Position numbers and translations under genes: made by a program. DNA of 35,330 bases from JAGMES01 sp023128035 (lineage in GTDB: Bacteria; Bacillota; Halanaerobiia; DY22613), in assembly GCA_030627905.1 (NCBI GenBank), contig DAOVRZ010000055.1:1-35330 (forward strand). The letters are read 5' to 3'. The notes under the pieces are model-generated. The model saw nothing but the letters and a program-made list of their open reading frames with translations. It made no database searches and was not told the DNA's origin. Of this stretch, positions 1-8,017 are shown in pieces. Every line of letters starts with the position of its first letter. Position 1 is the stretch's first letter.

Positions 1-181
1 AATGTCGTTTTCCCAGCTCCATTAGGTCCAATAAGTCCTACAAACTCTCCTTCTTTGATTTCAAGATTTACTTTTTGCAAGGCTGGGATTGCTACTTTTT
101 CTCGTAAAAACAATCCTTTTATATTCCTGGTTGCTTACGTGAAGTGAAATACGTTTTAGACAGATTACTGATTTCAATCAT
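1..181 (-). pseudogene. ABC transporter ATPase, N-terminal end, frameshifted and cut by window edge
   Basis: Reading leftward from the ATG at 181 gives a typical ABC ATPase N-terminus (MIEISNLSKTYFTSRKQ), which then meets a TAA near 121. A shift of one base at about 120-130 restores the family sequence: KGLFLREKV, then a strand before the Walker A motif GPNGAGKTT at the window edge. The spacing and the basic Arg/Lys stretch before Walker A resemble ATPases of ABC-2 type exporters (DrrA/CcmA-like), but the rest is outside the window. What is seen directly is the Walker A motif and the broken frame; the export role is inference from family resemblance. It could be a recent frameshift or a sequencing error in an A-run (CCAGGAATATAAAAGG). 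Confidence 0.6.
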
Positions 182-343
182 TTTTTGATTCTCCCATCCA
201 TTCGGTTATTGTTTTTACACTAACTCATCATACGACAAATATTTGCTAAAATCCTTCAAATATTATAAATTTGTTTTTTTAGTGAACTTCACGAAATTAA
301 CATTATCTGATCTATATATTGGTTAGCACAAAACCTCTCAACA
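182..343. other. Intergenic stretch with no gene seen
   Basis: AT-rich sequence between the ATPase start and the terminator of the NRPS relic. I see no reading frame with a ribosome binding site, no repeat and no convincing promoter. Confidence 0.5.
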
Positions 344-385
344 TAAAAAGACTCTAGGGTCAGTCTCCCACCAACCCCAAAGTCT
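344..385 (-). terminator. Intrinsic terminator after the NRPS thioesterase relic
   Basis: On the minus strand AGACTTTGGGGT (385-374) pairs with ACCCTAGAGTCT (360-349), a 12-bp stem including G-U pairs, followed by TTTTT. It lies 14 bases past the ancestral stop of the thioesterase frame (399-401). Confidence 0.7.
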
Positions 386-398
386 CACAAATCTACCC

Positions 399-1412
399 TC
401 ACCTCAAAATATCACAAATCATCTCCACATTCCTTTCCAAATTCTCCCACTTCAGCATCTCATTATGCCTTCCATACCCTTCATAAATCACACACTCACC
501 TAAAGTCGAATCCTACCAACAATCCTTGTAAGATTCTTCCACCTCTGCTACTATAAAATGAATATCAGCATCAATCATTCCTTCATTCACTAGCTGATCA
601 GTATAGGCAATATACTTCCCAATCTTTGCTTTAACCTTTTCTTTCACAGCCTCTATCTCTAAAAACTCTTTCAACCACGGATCAGTTATATCCACATCCA
701 AAAGTCGCTTAACCCCTTCTTCAATCTCTTTAGGTGTAGTATAAACTGGTTCTGTACTCTTTACAGCATCAAGCAAGATTACATCAGAAACCAGATATCC
801 CGCATTCATCAATCCCTTAGCCACTTCAAATGCCAAATTTCCACCTGCCGAATAACCAAACAATACATATGGCCCGTTTTTTTGAATCTCTAAGATCAGT
901 TTGATATATTCCTGTACTGGATCATCCATTTCAATAAAATCAAAACCATATACCGAATACTCATCCAACCTATCTGCCAGTTCTTTATATGTAAGTCCAT
1001 ATCCTGCTATAGGTGGAAAGCAGAATATTTTCGGCTTTTGAGGTTGATTCAATAATAAATACGGTTGCTCAATATGATGATCATATTCCGATATCTGCTT
1101 GATAGTCCTGGCAAGAGCTTCAATCGTAGGTGTCTTATAAATCTCACCTAAAGGTAGTTCCACTTTCAACTCATGATATACCCTTGATACCATAGCTGTA
1201 GCTTTTAATTAATGACCACCAAGTTCATAAGATCTAATATCGACCAATGGTGTCGTCTCAAATTGTTGTCTTTGCTGAATAACCATATGAATATTCTTAA
1301 TACACTCTGAATTTTTTTGCCCTGCACTAAATTTCACACGTAAGGGTAAGGTATTGATAAATAAACCAACAATATCTTCAATCCCCTTTAAATAATCACT
1401 CCAATAATTTTT
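399..1412 (-). pseudogene. NRPS relic: C-domain tail, PCP with Ser codon lost, thioesterase
   Basis: One reading frame runs from 1412 to the TGA at 399-401 but carries in-frame stops at 1209-1211 (TAA) and 513-515 (TAG). It opens with YWSDYLKGIED joined directly to IVGLFINTLPLRV, so about 150 residues of a condensation domain are missing. After QQFETTPLVDIRS the frame jumps into a carrier motif, ELGGH-stop-LKAT: the codon that should be the phosphopantetheine serine (GGHSLKA) is TAA. A whole adenylation domain is therefore absent between C and PCP. The open part 1193-513 is a type I thioesterase with nucleophile motif GYSAGG (Ser115 counting from the ATG at 1193). The catalytic-His motif GRHNEM lies beyond the TAG. 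In life this would have released a peptide from the last NRPS module; as it stands it is dead. Confidence 0.85.
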
Positions 1413-1992
1413 TTAATTTTTTCGATCCTGATTCTGACAAAATTTAATGTAATCTTTGAATTGATTTTTTGAAACTTTAATCGGTTTTTTACCATTTTGA
1501 AAATCAGTAAAATAAACAAAAAACTCCTTTAATACTATTCCCATACTCCAACCATCAAATAGTATATGATGCCAACTTAAGATCATTTCATAATTTTCAT
1601 CAGAAAGTTTACATAATATAATTCTAAACAAAGGGCCAACTTCTAAGTCAAACTTTTCCCTTCGATCCCCTGCTTTTAATTCATTTAACTTTTCACCAAC
1701 TAGAACAGCTACTTCTTCTGAAAAATCATATTCTTTTAAAACTAAGGGACTCTCTTTTAAGATTATTTGAACAGGTTTCTTTAATTTTCTCCATGCATAC
1801 ACTGTCCTAAGCATTTCATTAGACTCTAGCACTAATTGCCATGCTTTTTTAAAGGATGGGATATTCATTTTTCCAGAAAGATTTAGACTAAACTGCTGAA
1901 AGTATTGATCGCTTTCTCTATCCTTTAAGTATTGATAAAGGATTCCTTCCTGCATGGGACTAAGATCTATTATATCTTCGATATTCTTCTTT
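1413..1992 (-). pseudogene. NRPS relic: N-terminal half of condensation domain
   Basis: The frame opens after a TAA at about 1993 with KNIEDIIDLSPMQEG, the classic start of a condensation domain, but without a start codon; the first ATG is at 1955. The catalytic motif is intact as HHILFDGWS (second His is the catalytic one in the family). It stops at TAA 1413-1415 after CQNQDRKN, and the same frame continues directly as KNYWSDYLKGIED in the neighbouring relic, so this is one gene split by a nonsense codon. The 5' part (everything before the C domain) is missing. The C domain would condense two carrier-bound amino acids. Confidence 0.85.
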
Positions 1993-2126
1993 TATTGCAC
2001 ATAGGTTTCCATTTTAGGTTGAAATACTGATATTTAATAAATATTTTACATTATATAATTTAATTATAATTTTACTCTTTTATTATATATCACATTATTC
2101 CGCTGGTCAATAATTTCTCTAAAATG

Positions 2127-2173
2127 AAAATCCATCTTATCTGAAATTAATCTTAGATAAGATGGATTTTTTT
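2127..2173. terminator. Strong hairpin, possibly bidirectional terminator
   Basis: AAAATCCATCTTATCT (2127-2142) pairs perfectly over 16 bp with AGATAAGATGGATTTT (2155-2170), followed by TTTT on the plus strand and by the A-rich complement on the other side. It separates the NRPS relic from the VOC relic. Between 1993 and 2126 there is only very AT-rich DNA with no gene seen. Confidence 0.6.
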
Positions 2174-2188
2174 ACACTATATGTGATA

Positions 2189-2293
2189 TTAATTTAGAAT
2201 TTCTTCACAGATTTCTATAACATGACCATCTAAATCATATTGATTTGTTTATATCTTTTACAAGTAACACTATCGCTTTAATTTACTTTGCAT
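2189..2293 (-). pseudogene. Relic of a small VOC (glyoxalase-type) protein, internal deletion
   Basis: The ATG at 2293 follows a GGGAAG site. One frame reads IKAIVLLVKDINKSI, the usual first strand and helix of a VOC-superfamily domain. One frame away, DLDGHVIEICEEILN ends at TAA 2189-2191, the usual last strand of the same fold (with the DxDGHxxE metal-site motif). The roughly 80 residues in between are gone and the frames no longer agree. The fold is recognised by eye from short motifs only, so the call is tentative. Confidence 0.4.
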
Positions 2294-2370
2294 AGTTTCT
2301 TCCCTTTAATAGAATCTTTATCAATTACACAGGTTAATGAAGAAATCCCAAAACGATAGCAATTTATGAT

Positions 2371-2410
2371 AAAGTATAAACCAGAGCAATTCATCTACTC
2401 TGGTTTATAA
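2371..2410 (-). terminator. Hairpin downstream of tonB
   Basis: ATAAACCAGAG (2376-2386) pairs perfectly with CTCTGGTTTAT (2398-2408) around an 11-base loop. The minus-strand continuation ACTTTATCAT is only moderately T-rich. It lies about 95 bases after the tonB stop and is the only hairpin there. Confidence 0.5.
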
Positions 2411-2503
2411 TCAACTTAGCTATTAATCCAATTTCCTCAATATTTCTGTGACAACATCAGCGTTTTTTTCCGAATAACCTTCATCTATCATCACTTCATG
2501 AAT

Positions 2504-3523
2504 CTACGAATTTAGTGTAAAACGTACTGGTATTAGAATCCATGATTCGACTTTTTGTCCACTTATTTCAGCAGGTACAAATTTCCATTCATTTACAGCC
2601 TTTAGTGCAGCATTATCAAACTGCTTATATCCTGACGATTTAAAAATTTTCTCTTCAATAACTCTTCCCTTTATATCAACAAGGGCTTTTACCACTACTC
2701 TACCTTGTATTTTTCTTTTTTTTAAGTTTTTTGGATATTCAGGCTTAGTGTAATTTACCAAACTAGGAGGAGTAACCTTTTCATTATTATATTGCTCTGT
2801 TAAATCTATTCTACTAATATCTTTATTTTCAATAGTATCTTCTTTATCTTCTTTATTACACTCTGATTTATTTTTTTGCGCTATTTCGCTCTTATTTGGT
2901 TCTTCTATAACTTTTTCATTTACTTCTTTATTTACTTCATCTTCTATTTGTTTAATTTCTTCGACTATTTCATCCTTTACCTTCAATATTTTTTCTTTTA
3001 TTTTCACTTTTTTTATCTCTTCATTTTCTTTATCCTGTACAGTCTTGAACTCTGCTACTTCTTTCTCATTTATCATTTCTTCAACCTCAGGTTTTAACTT
3101 TTCTACCTTCTCAGTCTCTTTTTCTTCTTCTAACTCTATTACTTCTTCCTCTTTTATTTCTTCATCAACCTCAGGTTCTAACTTTTCTACCTTCTCTGTC
3201 TCTTTTTCTTCTTCTAACTCTATTACTTCTTCCTCTTTTATTTTTTCATCAACCTCAGGTTCTAACTCTTCTACCTTCTCAATCTCTTTTTCTTCCTTTA
3301 TTTCTTTTTTAACATTATTATTAGAAGATGGAACAGGAACCAATGACGATTCAAAAAAAAGTAAACTTACTTGATATTTTGCCATCTCTTCATCAGTACT
3401 ATCATCTTTTTTTATATTGATATTACTCGATATAATAAAAATAATTAGATGCAAAATAAATGATATAAAAATAAATTTTTTCAATGTGCCACTGGTTCCT
3501 AAATAATTTTTAAAGTTTTTCAT
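2504..3523 (-). CDS. tonB: TonB energy-transducing protein with Glu/Lys-rich repeat linker
   Basis: TonB couples inner-membrane proton motive force to outer-membrane receptors. The 339-residue protein has one N-terminal membrane segment (about residues 16-32, FIFISFILHLIIF), a long charged linker (about 45-240), and a canonical C-terminal domain: YPKNLKKRKIQGRVVVKALVD, then FDNAALKAVNEWKFVPA and a final strand ending IPVRFTLNS. The usual Pro-rich spacer is replaced by Glu/Lys/Val repeats with isolated EPEV motifs. It lies downstream of the btuB-type receptor and probably shares its transcript, with hairpins in the 155-bp gap that may lower its expression. ExbB/ExbD are not in the window. Past the TAG the frame stays open for 27 codons (2423-2503). 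Start: ATG at 3523, with AAGGAAG some 13 bases upstream. Confidence 0.9.
   Translation of the reverse strand: MKNFKNYLGTSGTLKKFIFISFILHLIIFIISSNINIKKDDSTDEEMAKYQVSLLFFESSLVPVPSSNNNVKKEIKEEKEIEKVEELEPEVDEKIKEEEVIELEEEKETEKVEKLEPEVDEEIKEEEVIELEEEKETEKVEKLKPEVEEMINEKEVAEFKTVQDKENEEIKKVKIKEKILKVKDEIVEEIKQIEDEVNKEVNEKVIEEPNKSEIAQKNKSECNKEDKEDTIENKDISRIDLTEQYNNEKVTPPSLVNYTKPEYPKNLKKRKIQGRVVVKALVDIKGRVIEEKIFKSSGYKQFDNAALKAVNEWKFVPAEISGQKVESWILIPVRFTLNS
3083..3300 (-). repeat. 84-bp tandem repeat inside tonB
   Basis: The segment TTCTACCTTC recurs at 3101, 3185 and 3269, a period of exactly 84 bp (28 codons), with two nearly identical full units and a diverged third. It encodes copies of a 28-residue Glu/Lys unit containing EPEVDE and EEEVIELEEEKETEKVEK in the TonB linker. 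Such in-frame repeats can change linker length by slippage or recombination. Confidence 0.85.
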
Positions 3524-3550
3524 TTTATATTTCCCATCTTCCTTTAAAGT

Positions 3551-3575
3551 TGAGGTAATAACTACGTTATTACCT
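3551..3575. repeat. Perfect hairpin in the btuB-tonB gap
   Basis: GAGGTAATAAC and GTTATTACCTC form an 11-bp perfect stem around TAC. No T-run follows on the minus strand, so it is more likely a processing or stability element than a full terminator. Confidence 0.5.
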
Positions 3576-3583
3576 CTTAATTT

Positions 3584-3673
3584 TAACGACTTCAGAAGGG
3601 GGATTTTGCCCCTTTAAGAAGTGGACCCCCACCTTTAGAGGAGAGAGACTTCCCCTTCTGAAATGTCGTTAAA
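3584..3673. repeat. MITE-like palindromic repeat (copy 1)
   Basis: The ends TTAACGACTTCAGAAGGGG (left) and CCCCTTCTGAAATGTCGTTAA (right, plus strand) are inverted copies of each other apart from a 2-base indel, enclosing an interior with its own G/C runs (GGGGG, CCCC). The same end sequence recurs at 22126-22151, which shows it is a dispersed element rather than a private terminator. It has no coding capacity. Confidence 0.65.
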
Positions 3674-3678
3674 AAGTT

Positions 3679-5499
3679 CTAAAACTTACTACCAATCTCA
3701 AGATTAATACTACGACCAGGCATTGGATAACCAACTAATACTTCATATTCTTTATCTAAGATATTGATAATGGATAAAGCTATGTCAAGATTGTAACCAG
3801 AAACTACAATGTTTTTACTAATTTTACCATCAAGAGTAACGTAATCTTTTAAATCATTTGTGCGATCAGATACCAGTTTTCCATTCAAACCAAAATCAAT
3901 AAAATTAGTAGCATAGGTAAAATCAATATTTACTGTATGCAAAGGTCTATAATTTAATCTTTCATCTGTGTCAGCATCTTTTGCTTTTAAATAAAGATAA
4001 CTTAAACCTGCTTCTAAATTCTCCACTATTGTACCAGTTAAGCCAACTTCCATTCCGTTAATTTTTGCAGAATTAATGTTATGTGGTCTATATACAAAAT
4101 CATTATCCATAGTCCAATTAATTAAATCTTTTACATCTTTATTAAAGTAAATCAATTCAACTTTATAGGAATCATTTATATATCTTCCACCAACTTCATA
4201 GGATACTGCAGTCTCAGAATTTAAATCAGGGTTTCCTTCTGTGAAACCGTCAGATGGCCAATATAAATCATTAAATGTTGGGGTACGATAAGCTTTACCT
4301 ACTGAAAAACGAATATTCATATTTGGATTAATAGTATAGATTGTTCCCACTCTAGGAGTTAATTGAGATCCAAAAAGTTCATGATAATCATAACGACACC
4401 CAGCAACAACTTTCAAAGAATCAATTCCAGTCCATTCATCCTGCACATATAAACCAGTTTCAGAACGATTATGTTTACCATTTTCAGTACTATCGATATA
4501 ATATCTTTCAACTTTCGCACCATAACTTAAAGTATGATCATTAAAATAATCAGTTTTAGCTCCGTTTAAACCAATGGTATTTGTAACATGTTCACTTGGA
4601 CCAGTATACCCCCACGCATCAGGGTTATCATATGTATTTGTATGCTTATTGGTATGCACAATTACTTTTAAATCAGAATCTTCTGTCTTTCTGTTCAACT
4701 GAACATTAATGTTTAAATCTTTATCATTTTGTCTTGCATTAGGAGTTGCCCAACTAGTAGATCCAGGTACTCCAAAATCTGATTTATTATATTGAACAGA
4801 TAAGATCATATCAAGATAGTTGTCTAGTATATAATTTAACTTTGCAGATAAATTAATCTGGTTTAAATCGTTATTTTCTCTATCTCCGTCAGAATTTTTT
4901 AACAATGCCGACACATTATATTTAATTTCTTCGGTACTACCTCTAAGACCAACATTTATTTTTTTAGTATTAGATGTACCATAATTTACATTAACGCTAG
5001 TTGCAACTTCTTCGGATCCAGTTTTAGTAATAATATTGATTACCCCACCTAAAGCATTTGCTCCATATATTATGGAAGCTGGCCCACGTAAAATCTCTAT
5101 TTTTTCTATTTGCTCTATAGCAATTTGTCCTAAATCAACCACTCCACTTTGTGGGTTATTTAAAACCTGTCCATCAAGTAAAACTAATACCTGACTTGCG
5201 TTTGAACCACGAATGCTTATTGTCTTTAAACCTGCCAAATCTCCATAATTATTAATTATTACACCAGCAACATCCTCGAGTACATCTGCGACATTCTCTG
5301 CATTTTTTCTCATAATATCTTCTTCAGTAATAACTTCAACACTTACTACAGAATTAGATAATATTTCAGAATAATTTGAGCCAATTACAACAACCTCATC
5401 CAAAAGAAATAGATCCTCATTAGCAAAAGTATTCGAATCTACTATGCAGTTAACTAAAATCAATGCCATAAATAAAAATACTAAAAATCTTGTTTTCAT
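3679..5499 (-). CDS. btuB: TonB-dependent outer-membrane receptor, BtuB-like
   Basis: Predicted outer-membrane receptor that imports cobalamin or another corrinoid using TonB. The 606-residue protein has a signal peptide (residues 1-26, hydrophobic core FLVFLFMALILV, cleavage likely after TFA), a TonB box DEVVVIG (34-40), a plug domain (about 50-165, with SIRGSNASQVLVLLDG and LRGPASIIYGANALGGVINI), and a beta-barrel ending in the outer-membrane signature with terminal Phe (INLEIGSKF). The length matches BtuB. The cobalamin riboswitch and its terminator directly upstream make corrinoid the likely substrate. Start at 5499 follows CGGAGGAAAAATA. tonB follows after 155 bp. Receptor family is clear; the substrate is inferred from regulation. 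Confidence 0.9.
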   Translation of the reverse strand: MKTRFLVFLFMALILVNCIVDSNTFANEDLFLLDEVVVIGSNYSEILSNSVVSVEVITEEDIMRKNAENVADVLEDVAGVIINNYGDLAGLKTISIRGSNASQVLVLLDGQVLNNPQSGVVDLGQIAIEQIEKIEILRGPASIIYGANALGGVINIITKTGSEEVATSVNVNYGTSNTKKINVGLRGSTEEIKYNVSALLKNSDGDRENNDLNQINLSAKLNYILDNYLDMILSVQYNKSDFGVPGSTSWATPNARQNDKDLNINVQLNRKTEDSDLKVIVHTNKHTNTYDNPDAWGYTGPSEHVTNTIGLNGAKTDYFNDHTLSYGAKVERYYIDSTENGKHNRSETGLYVQDEWTGIDSLKVVAGCRYDYHELFGSQLTPRVGTIYTINPNMNIRFSVGKAYRTPTFNDLYWPSDGFTEGNPDLNSETAVSYEVGGRYINDSYKVELIYFNKDVKDLINWTMDNDFVYRPHNINSAKINGMEVGLTGTIVENLEAGLSYLYLKAKDADTDERLNYRPLHTVNIDFTYATNFIDFGLNGKLVSDRTNDLKDYVTLDGKISKNIVVSGYNLDIALSIINILDKEYEVLVGYPMPGRSINLEIGSKF

Positions 5500-5580
5500 T
5501 ATTTTTCCTCCGTTTCATTCTTCAAATAATTATAAATCTTAAGTTTTTTAAATCCCCACACCCTCCTTTTAAAAAATTAT

Positions 5581-5610
5581 AAAAAAAACCTAGCTCGAAA
5601 TAGAGCTAGG
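5581..5610 (-). terminator. Riboswitch-controlled terminator before btuB
   Basis: On the minus strand CCTAGCTC-TATTTC-GAGCTAGG is followed by TTTTTTTT, a textbook intrinsic terminator lying between the cobalamin aptamer and btuB, so the expression platform acts on transcription. Confidence 0.9.
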
Positions 5611-5667
5611 CATAGTTATCCAACTTAACTCTATCTTGTCTCGAAGATATTGATTAATTATACTTAC

Positions 5668-5845
5668 CAGGCAGGTCTACTGACTTATAGCTTAGTTTGG
5701 ACTCAACCTTCCCCTGATCTTATCTGATCAAAGTGGTAAAAAAGAGCCAACTCGCGCTAATTACAGTGGCGGACCCGCTCAGGATTTTCACCTGATTCCC
5801 TATTCTCCCTTAGCAAAACTAAGAGCACCTAGTAAGTTATTCAGT
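5668..5845 (-). promoter_or_regulatory. Cobalamin riboswitch (btuB leader)
   Basis: The minus strand carries the conserved core elements in order: AGGTGCTC at the 5' end, GGGAATCAGGTGAAAATCC, GCGGGTCCGCCACTGTAA, GGGGAAGG, and the 3' box AGTCAGTAGACCTGCCTG. It sits between a good promoter (5937-5909) and the terminator at 5610-5581, upstream of btuB. Ligand-bound RNA is expected to end transcription early when cobalamin is plentiful. Confidence 0.93.
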
Positions 5846-5908
5846 TTTTTATTAATAACATTTTATGATATTTTTTATCATTAACATATCCTTTACATAC
5901 CCATAACT

Positions 5909-5937
5909 ATTGTAACTCACCAAAGGTAAATTGTCAA
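5909..5937 (-). promoter_or_regulatory. Sigma-70/SigA promoter of the btuB leader
   Basis: TTGACA (5937-5932), a 17-base spacer, then TACAAT (5914-5909), about 65 bases upstream of the riboswitch 5' end. Confidence 0.8.
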
Positions 5938-6002
5938 TACCTTTAAAGATAACCGCTTAATCATACATTTCCATAATCATCATTTATTAGATACTATTTG
6001 GC

Positions 6003-6074
6003 TCAAAAACCAACAGATAAAATACTTAAAATTTTTGCCAACCATCTAATAATTGAAAGATATTTTAGATTCAT
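6003..6074 (-). pseudogene. Short hydrophobic ORF, likely truncated membrane-protein gene
   Basis: An AAGGGGTG site sits four bases before the ATG at 6074, which opens a 23-residue reading frame, MNLKYLSIIRWLAKILSIL then SVGF, ending at TGA 6003-6005. The Arg-Trp-x-Ala followed by a hydrophobic helix looks like the first helix of a small membrane protein whose remainder is lost; no continuation in another frame is obvious. It starts 22 bases after chlD and could be cotranscribed with it. It may also be a real tiny membrane peptide. The rest of 5940-6002 shows nothing. Confidence 0.4.
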
Positions 6075-6095
6075 AAAACACCCCTTAATGTTAGA

Positions 6096-8012
6096 TTAAT
6101 TCTCCAATACCCATTTCAAGGTTGTCGCCAACTCCCCATCATATATATCTTCTAATCTAACATAAAAACCCTGTAACTCTTCAGCAATCTTTTTAGCAAG
6201 TCCTAATTTAATAAACCCAGTCTCTGTATCTACCACAACAAACTGAATCTTTTCATTTGCTGCCTGTTTTGCAATATTGATTACATCTTCTAAAGGATCT
6301 TTTCCTTTTAATGCTACATTAGTTCGACCATCTGAGATCAAGATAACCACCGGAATAATCTCTTCATCTTTTACACGCATGGCTTTCATCAACTCTACTG
6401 AACGATTCAAAGCTAAAGCCAATGGTGTTTTTCCACCGGCTGGTAACTCCTTTAGACATTTATAGGCCAAATCTACACTTCGAGTTGGTGGTAAGACAAC
6501 TTCTGCTTGCTTTCCGCGAAAAGTCATCATACCTACTGTATCACGTTTTTGATAAGCATTATGTAAGAGAGAAAAGATCGCTCCTTTGGCAGCTTTCATC
6601 CGTTTTTGAACTCCCATCGAACCACTGACGTCTACCAAAAATAAAATCGTATTTCCAACCCTTTTTTCTCTGACCTTCTCACGAATATCCTCACTATGAA
6701 TCGAAACAGCCATACCATTTTTATCGCGAATTCTTTGAAAAGGAGCAGCAGCTCTTAAAGTAGCATCAAGTGCAATATCTTTTACTTTACCTTTTGGTAA
6801 ACGATACTTCACATAACGCCCCATCTTCGCCTGAGTTCTTGTCTTACTCCTTCGTCCACTCCCCTGATTTCGAATCTGATGATCCATTAAAGGTTTTAAT
6901 ATATCCCTTGCTTTAAAAGGATCACCAATTTCAAAGATCTGGTCTTCCTCTTCTGGTAGATCTATTGGTGGTAGAGGTGATTCTTCTTTCTCGTCCTTCT
7001 CATTTTGCTCAGTCTCATTTAATTCAGATTGTGGTGGAAGATCTAATTCCTCAGATTTAGAAGGTTCATTTTGCTCTTGCTCCTGAGATTGATTCTCTTC
7101 TTGTGGTTCTTTGTCATTTTTCTCTTCTTCATAATCTTCTTCCATATCTGGAGTATTCACAGGTGATTTTCTCCAGCGATGAGATAATACCAAAGAAGCA
7201 ATCTCTTTTACATCATCTAAAAGAACCTGATCTCTACCTTTATAAGCTGCCAATGCCTTAGCCGCTTCCGCCATCACTATATCACCACGATGACCTGCCA
7301 CAAAAGCCTCTAGATTTAACTCAGCGATTACCTGTAAAAGTCCTTCTGAGATTTTTACCTTTTTCAATTGTTCCTGAGCCTTTAATATATTCTGATAGAG
7401 TTTCTCTTCCTCATTTCGATATCTTTCAGAAAATAAGGCTGGATCTTCTTCAAAATCTAATCTCTTTTTAACAATCTCCATCCGGGCACTTACCTTCTCT
7501 GACCCTTTTACTTCAACAAAAAAGCCAAACCGATCCAATAACTGAGGTTTAATCTCTCCTTCTTCAGGATTCATCGAACCAACAAGAATAAACGAAGCCG
7601 GATGAGAACTTGATAAACCTTCCCTTTCCACTCGATTTATGCCTGAAGATGCTACATCTAAAATCGTATTCATGATTGAACTGGAGAGAAGATTTACTTC
7701 ATCAATATAGAGAATATTTTTGTGTGCCTCTGCTAAAATTCCAGGTTCAAAAACTTTCTTTCCTTCCTTTAAAGCCTTTTCAATATGAAGAGTTCCAACA
7801 ACACGATCTTCTGTTGCATTCAATGGAAGGGTTACAACTTTTAAACCAAAATATAGCTGAGTAAGAGAACGAACAATCGTAGATTTTGCTGTCCCCTTCT
7901 CACCACAAAGGAGTACACCACCAATTTTCGGAGAGATCAAATTTAAAATCAGTGCCTTTTTTACTTCCTCCTGACCAACTATCGCCGAAAAAGGAAAAAT
8001 AACATTTTCCAT
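6096..8012 (-). CDS. Magnesium/cobalt chelatase ChlD-type subunit (AAA-linker-VWA)
   Basis: ATPase-activator subunit of a three-part metal chelatase, expected to work with ChlI and a CobN/ChlH-type catalytic subunit in the cytoplasm. The 638 residues comprise an AAA+ domain (1-280; Walker A GEKGTAKST at 37-45, Walker B ILYIDEVNLL), an acidic Glu/Gln/Pro linker (about 287-365), and a VWA domain whose MIDAS motif DVSGSMG lies near residue 460. The AAA part is intact and close in sequence to the adjacent ChlI, so the two genes probably arose by duplication. Start ATG at 8012 follows GAGGAGGAATAAGATAG, which overlaps the end of chlI (5-bp gap), indicating translational coupling. Context: cobalamin-riboswitch operon with a CobN fragment, so the metal may be cobalt; this is inference. 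Confidence 0.9.
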   Translation of the reverse strand: MENVIFPFSAIVGQEEVKKALILNLISPKIGGVLLCGEKGTAKSTIVRSLTQLYFGLKVVTLPLNATEDRVVGTLHIEKALKEGKKVFEPGILAEAHKNILYIDEVNLLSSSIMNTILDVASSGINRVEREGLSSSHPASFILVGSMNPEEGEIKPQLLDRFGFFVEVKGSEKVSARMEIVKKRLDFEEDPALFSERYRNEEEKLYQNILKAQEQLKKVKISEGLLQVIAELNLEAFVAGHRGDIVMAEAAKALAAYKGRDQVLLDDVKEIASLVLSHRWRKSPVNTPDMEEDYEEEKNDKEPQEENQSQEQEQNEPSKSEELDLPPQSELNETEQNEKDEKEESPLPPIDLPEEEDQIFEIGDPFKARDILKPLMDHQIRNQGSGRRSKTRTQAKMGRYVKYRLPKGKVKDIALDATLRAAAPFQRIRDKNGMAVSIHSEDIREKVREKRVGNTILFLVDVSGSMGVQKRMKAAKGAIFSLLHNAYQKRDTVGMMTFRGKQAEVVLPPTRSVDLAYKCLKELPAGGKTPLALALNRSVELMKAMRVKDEEIIPVVILISDGRTNVALKGKDPLEDVINIAKQAANEKIQFVVVDTETGFIKLGLAKKIAEELQGFYVRLEDIYDGELATTLKWVLEN

Positions 8013-8017
8013 CTATC

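Noticed and set aside
3083..3300. Possible CRISPR array
   Set aside because: The 84-bp repeats abut with no spacers and code in frame within tonB; no cas genes are present.
3045..3374. Ser/Thr-rich plus-strand open frame with repeats
   Set aside because: It is the complement of the Glu/Lys repeats of tonB; the repetition comes from the real gene.
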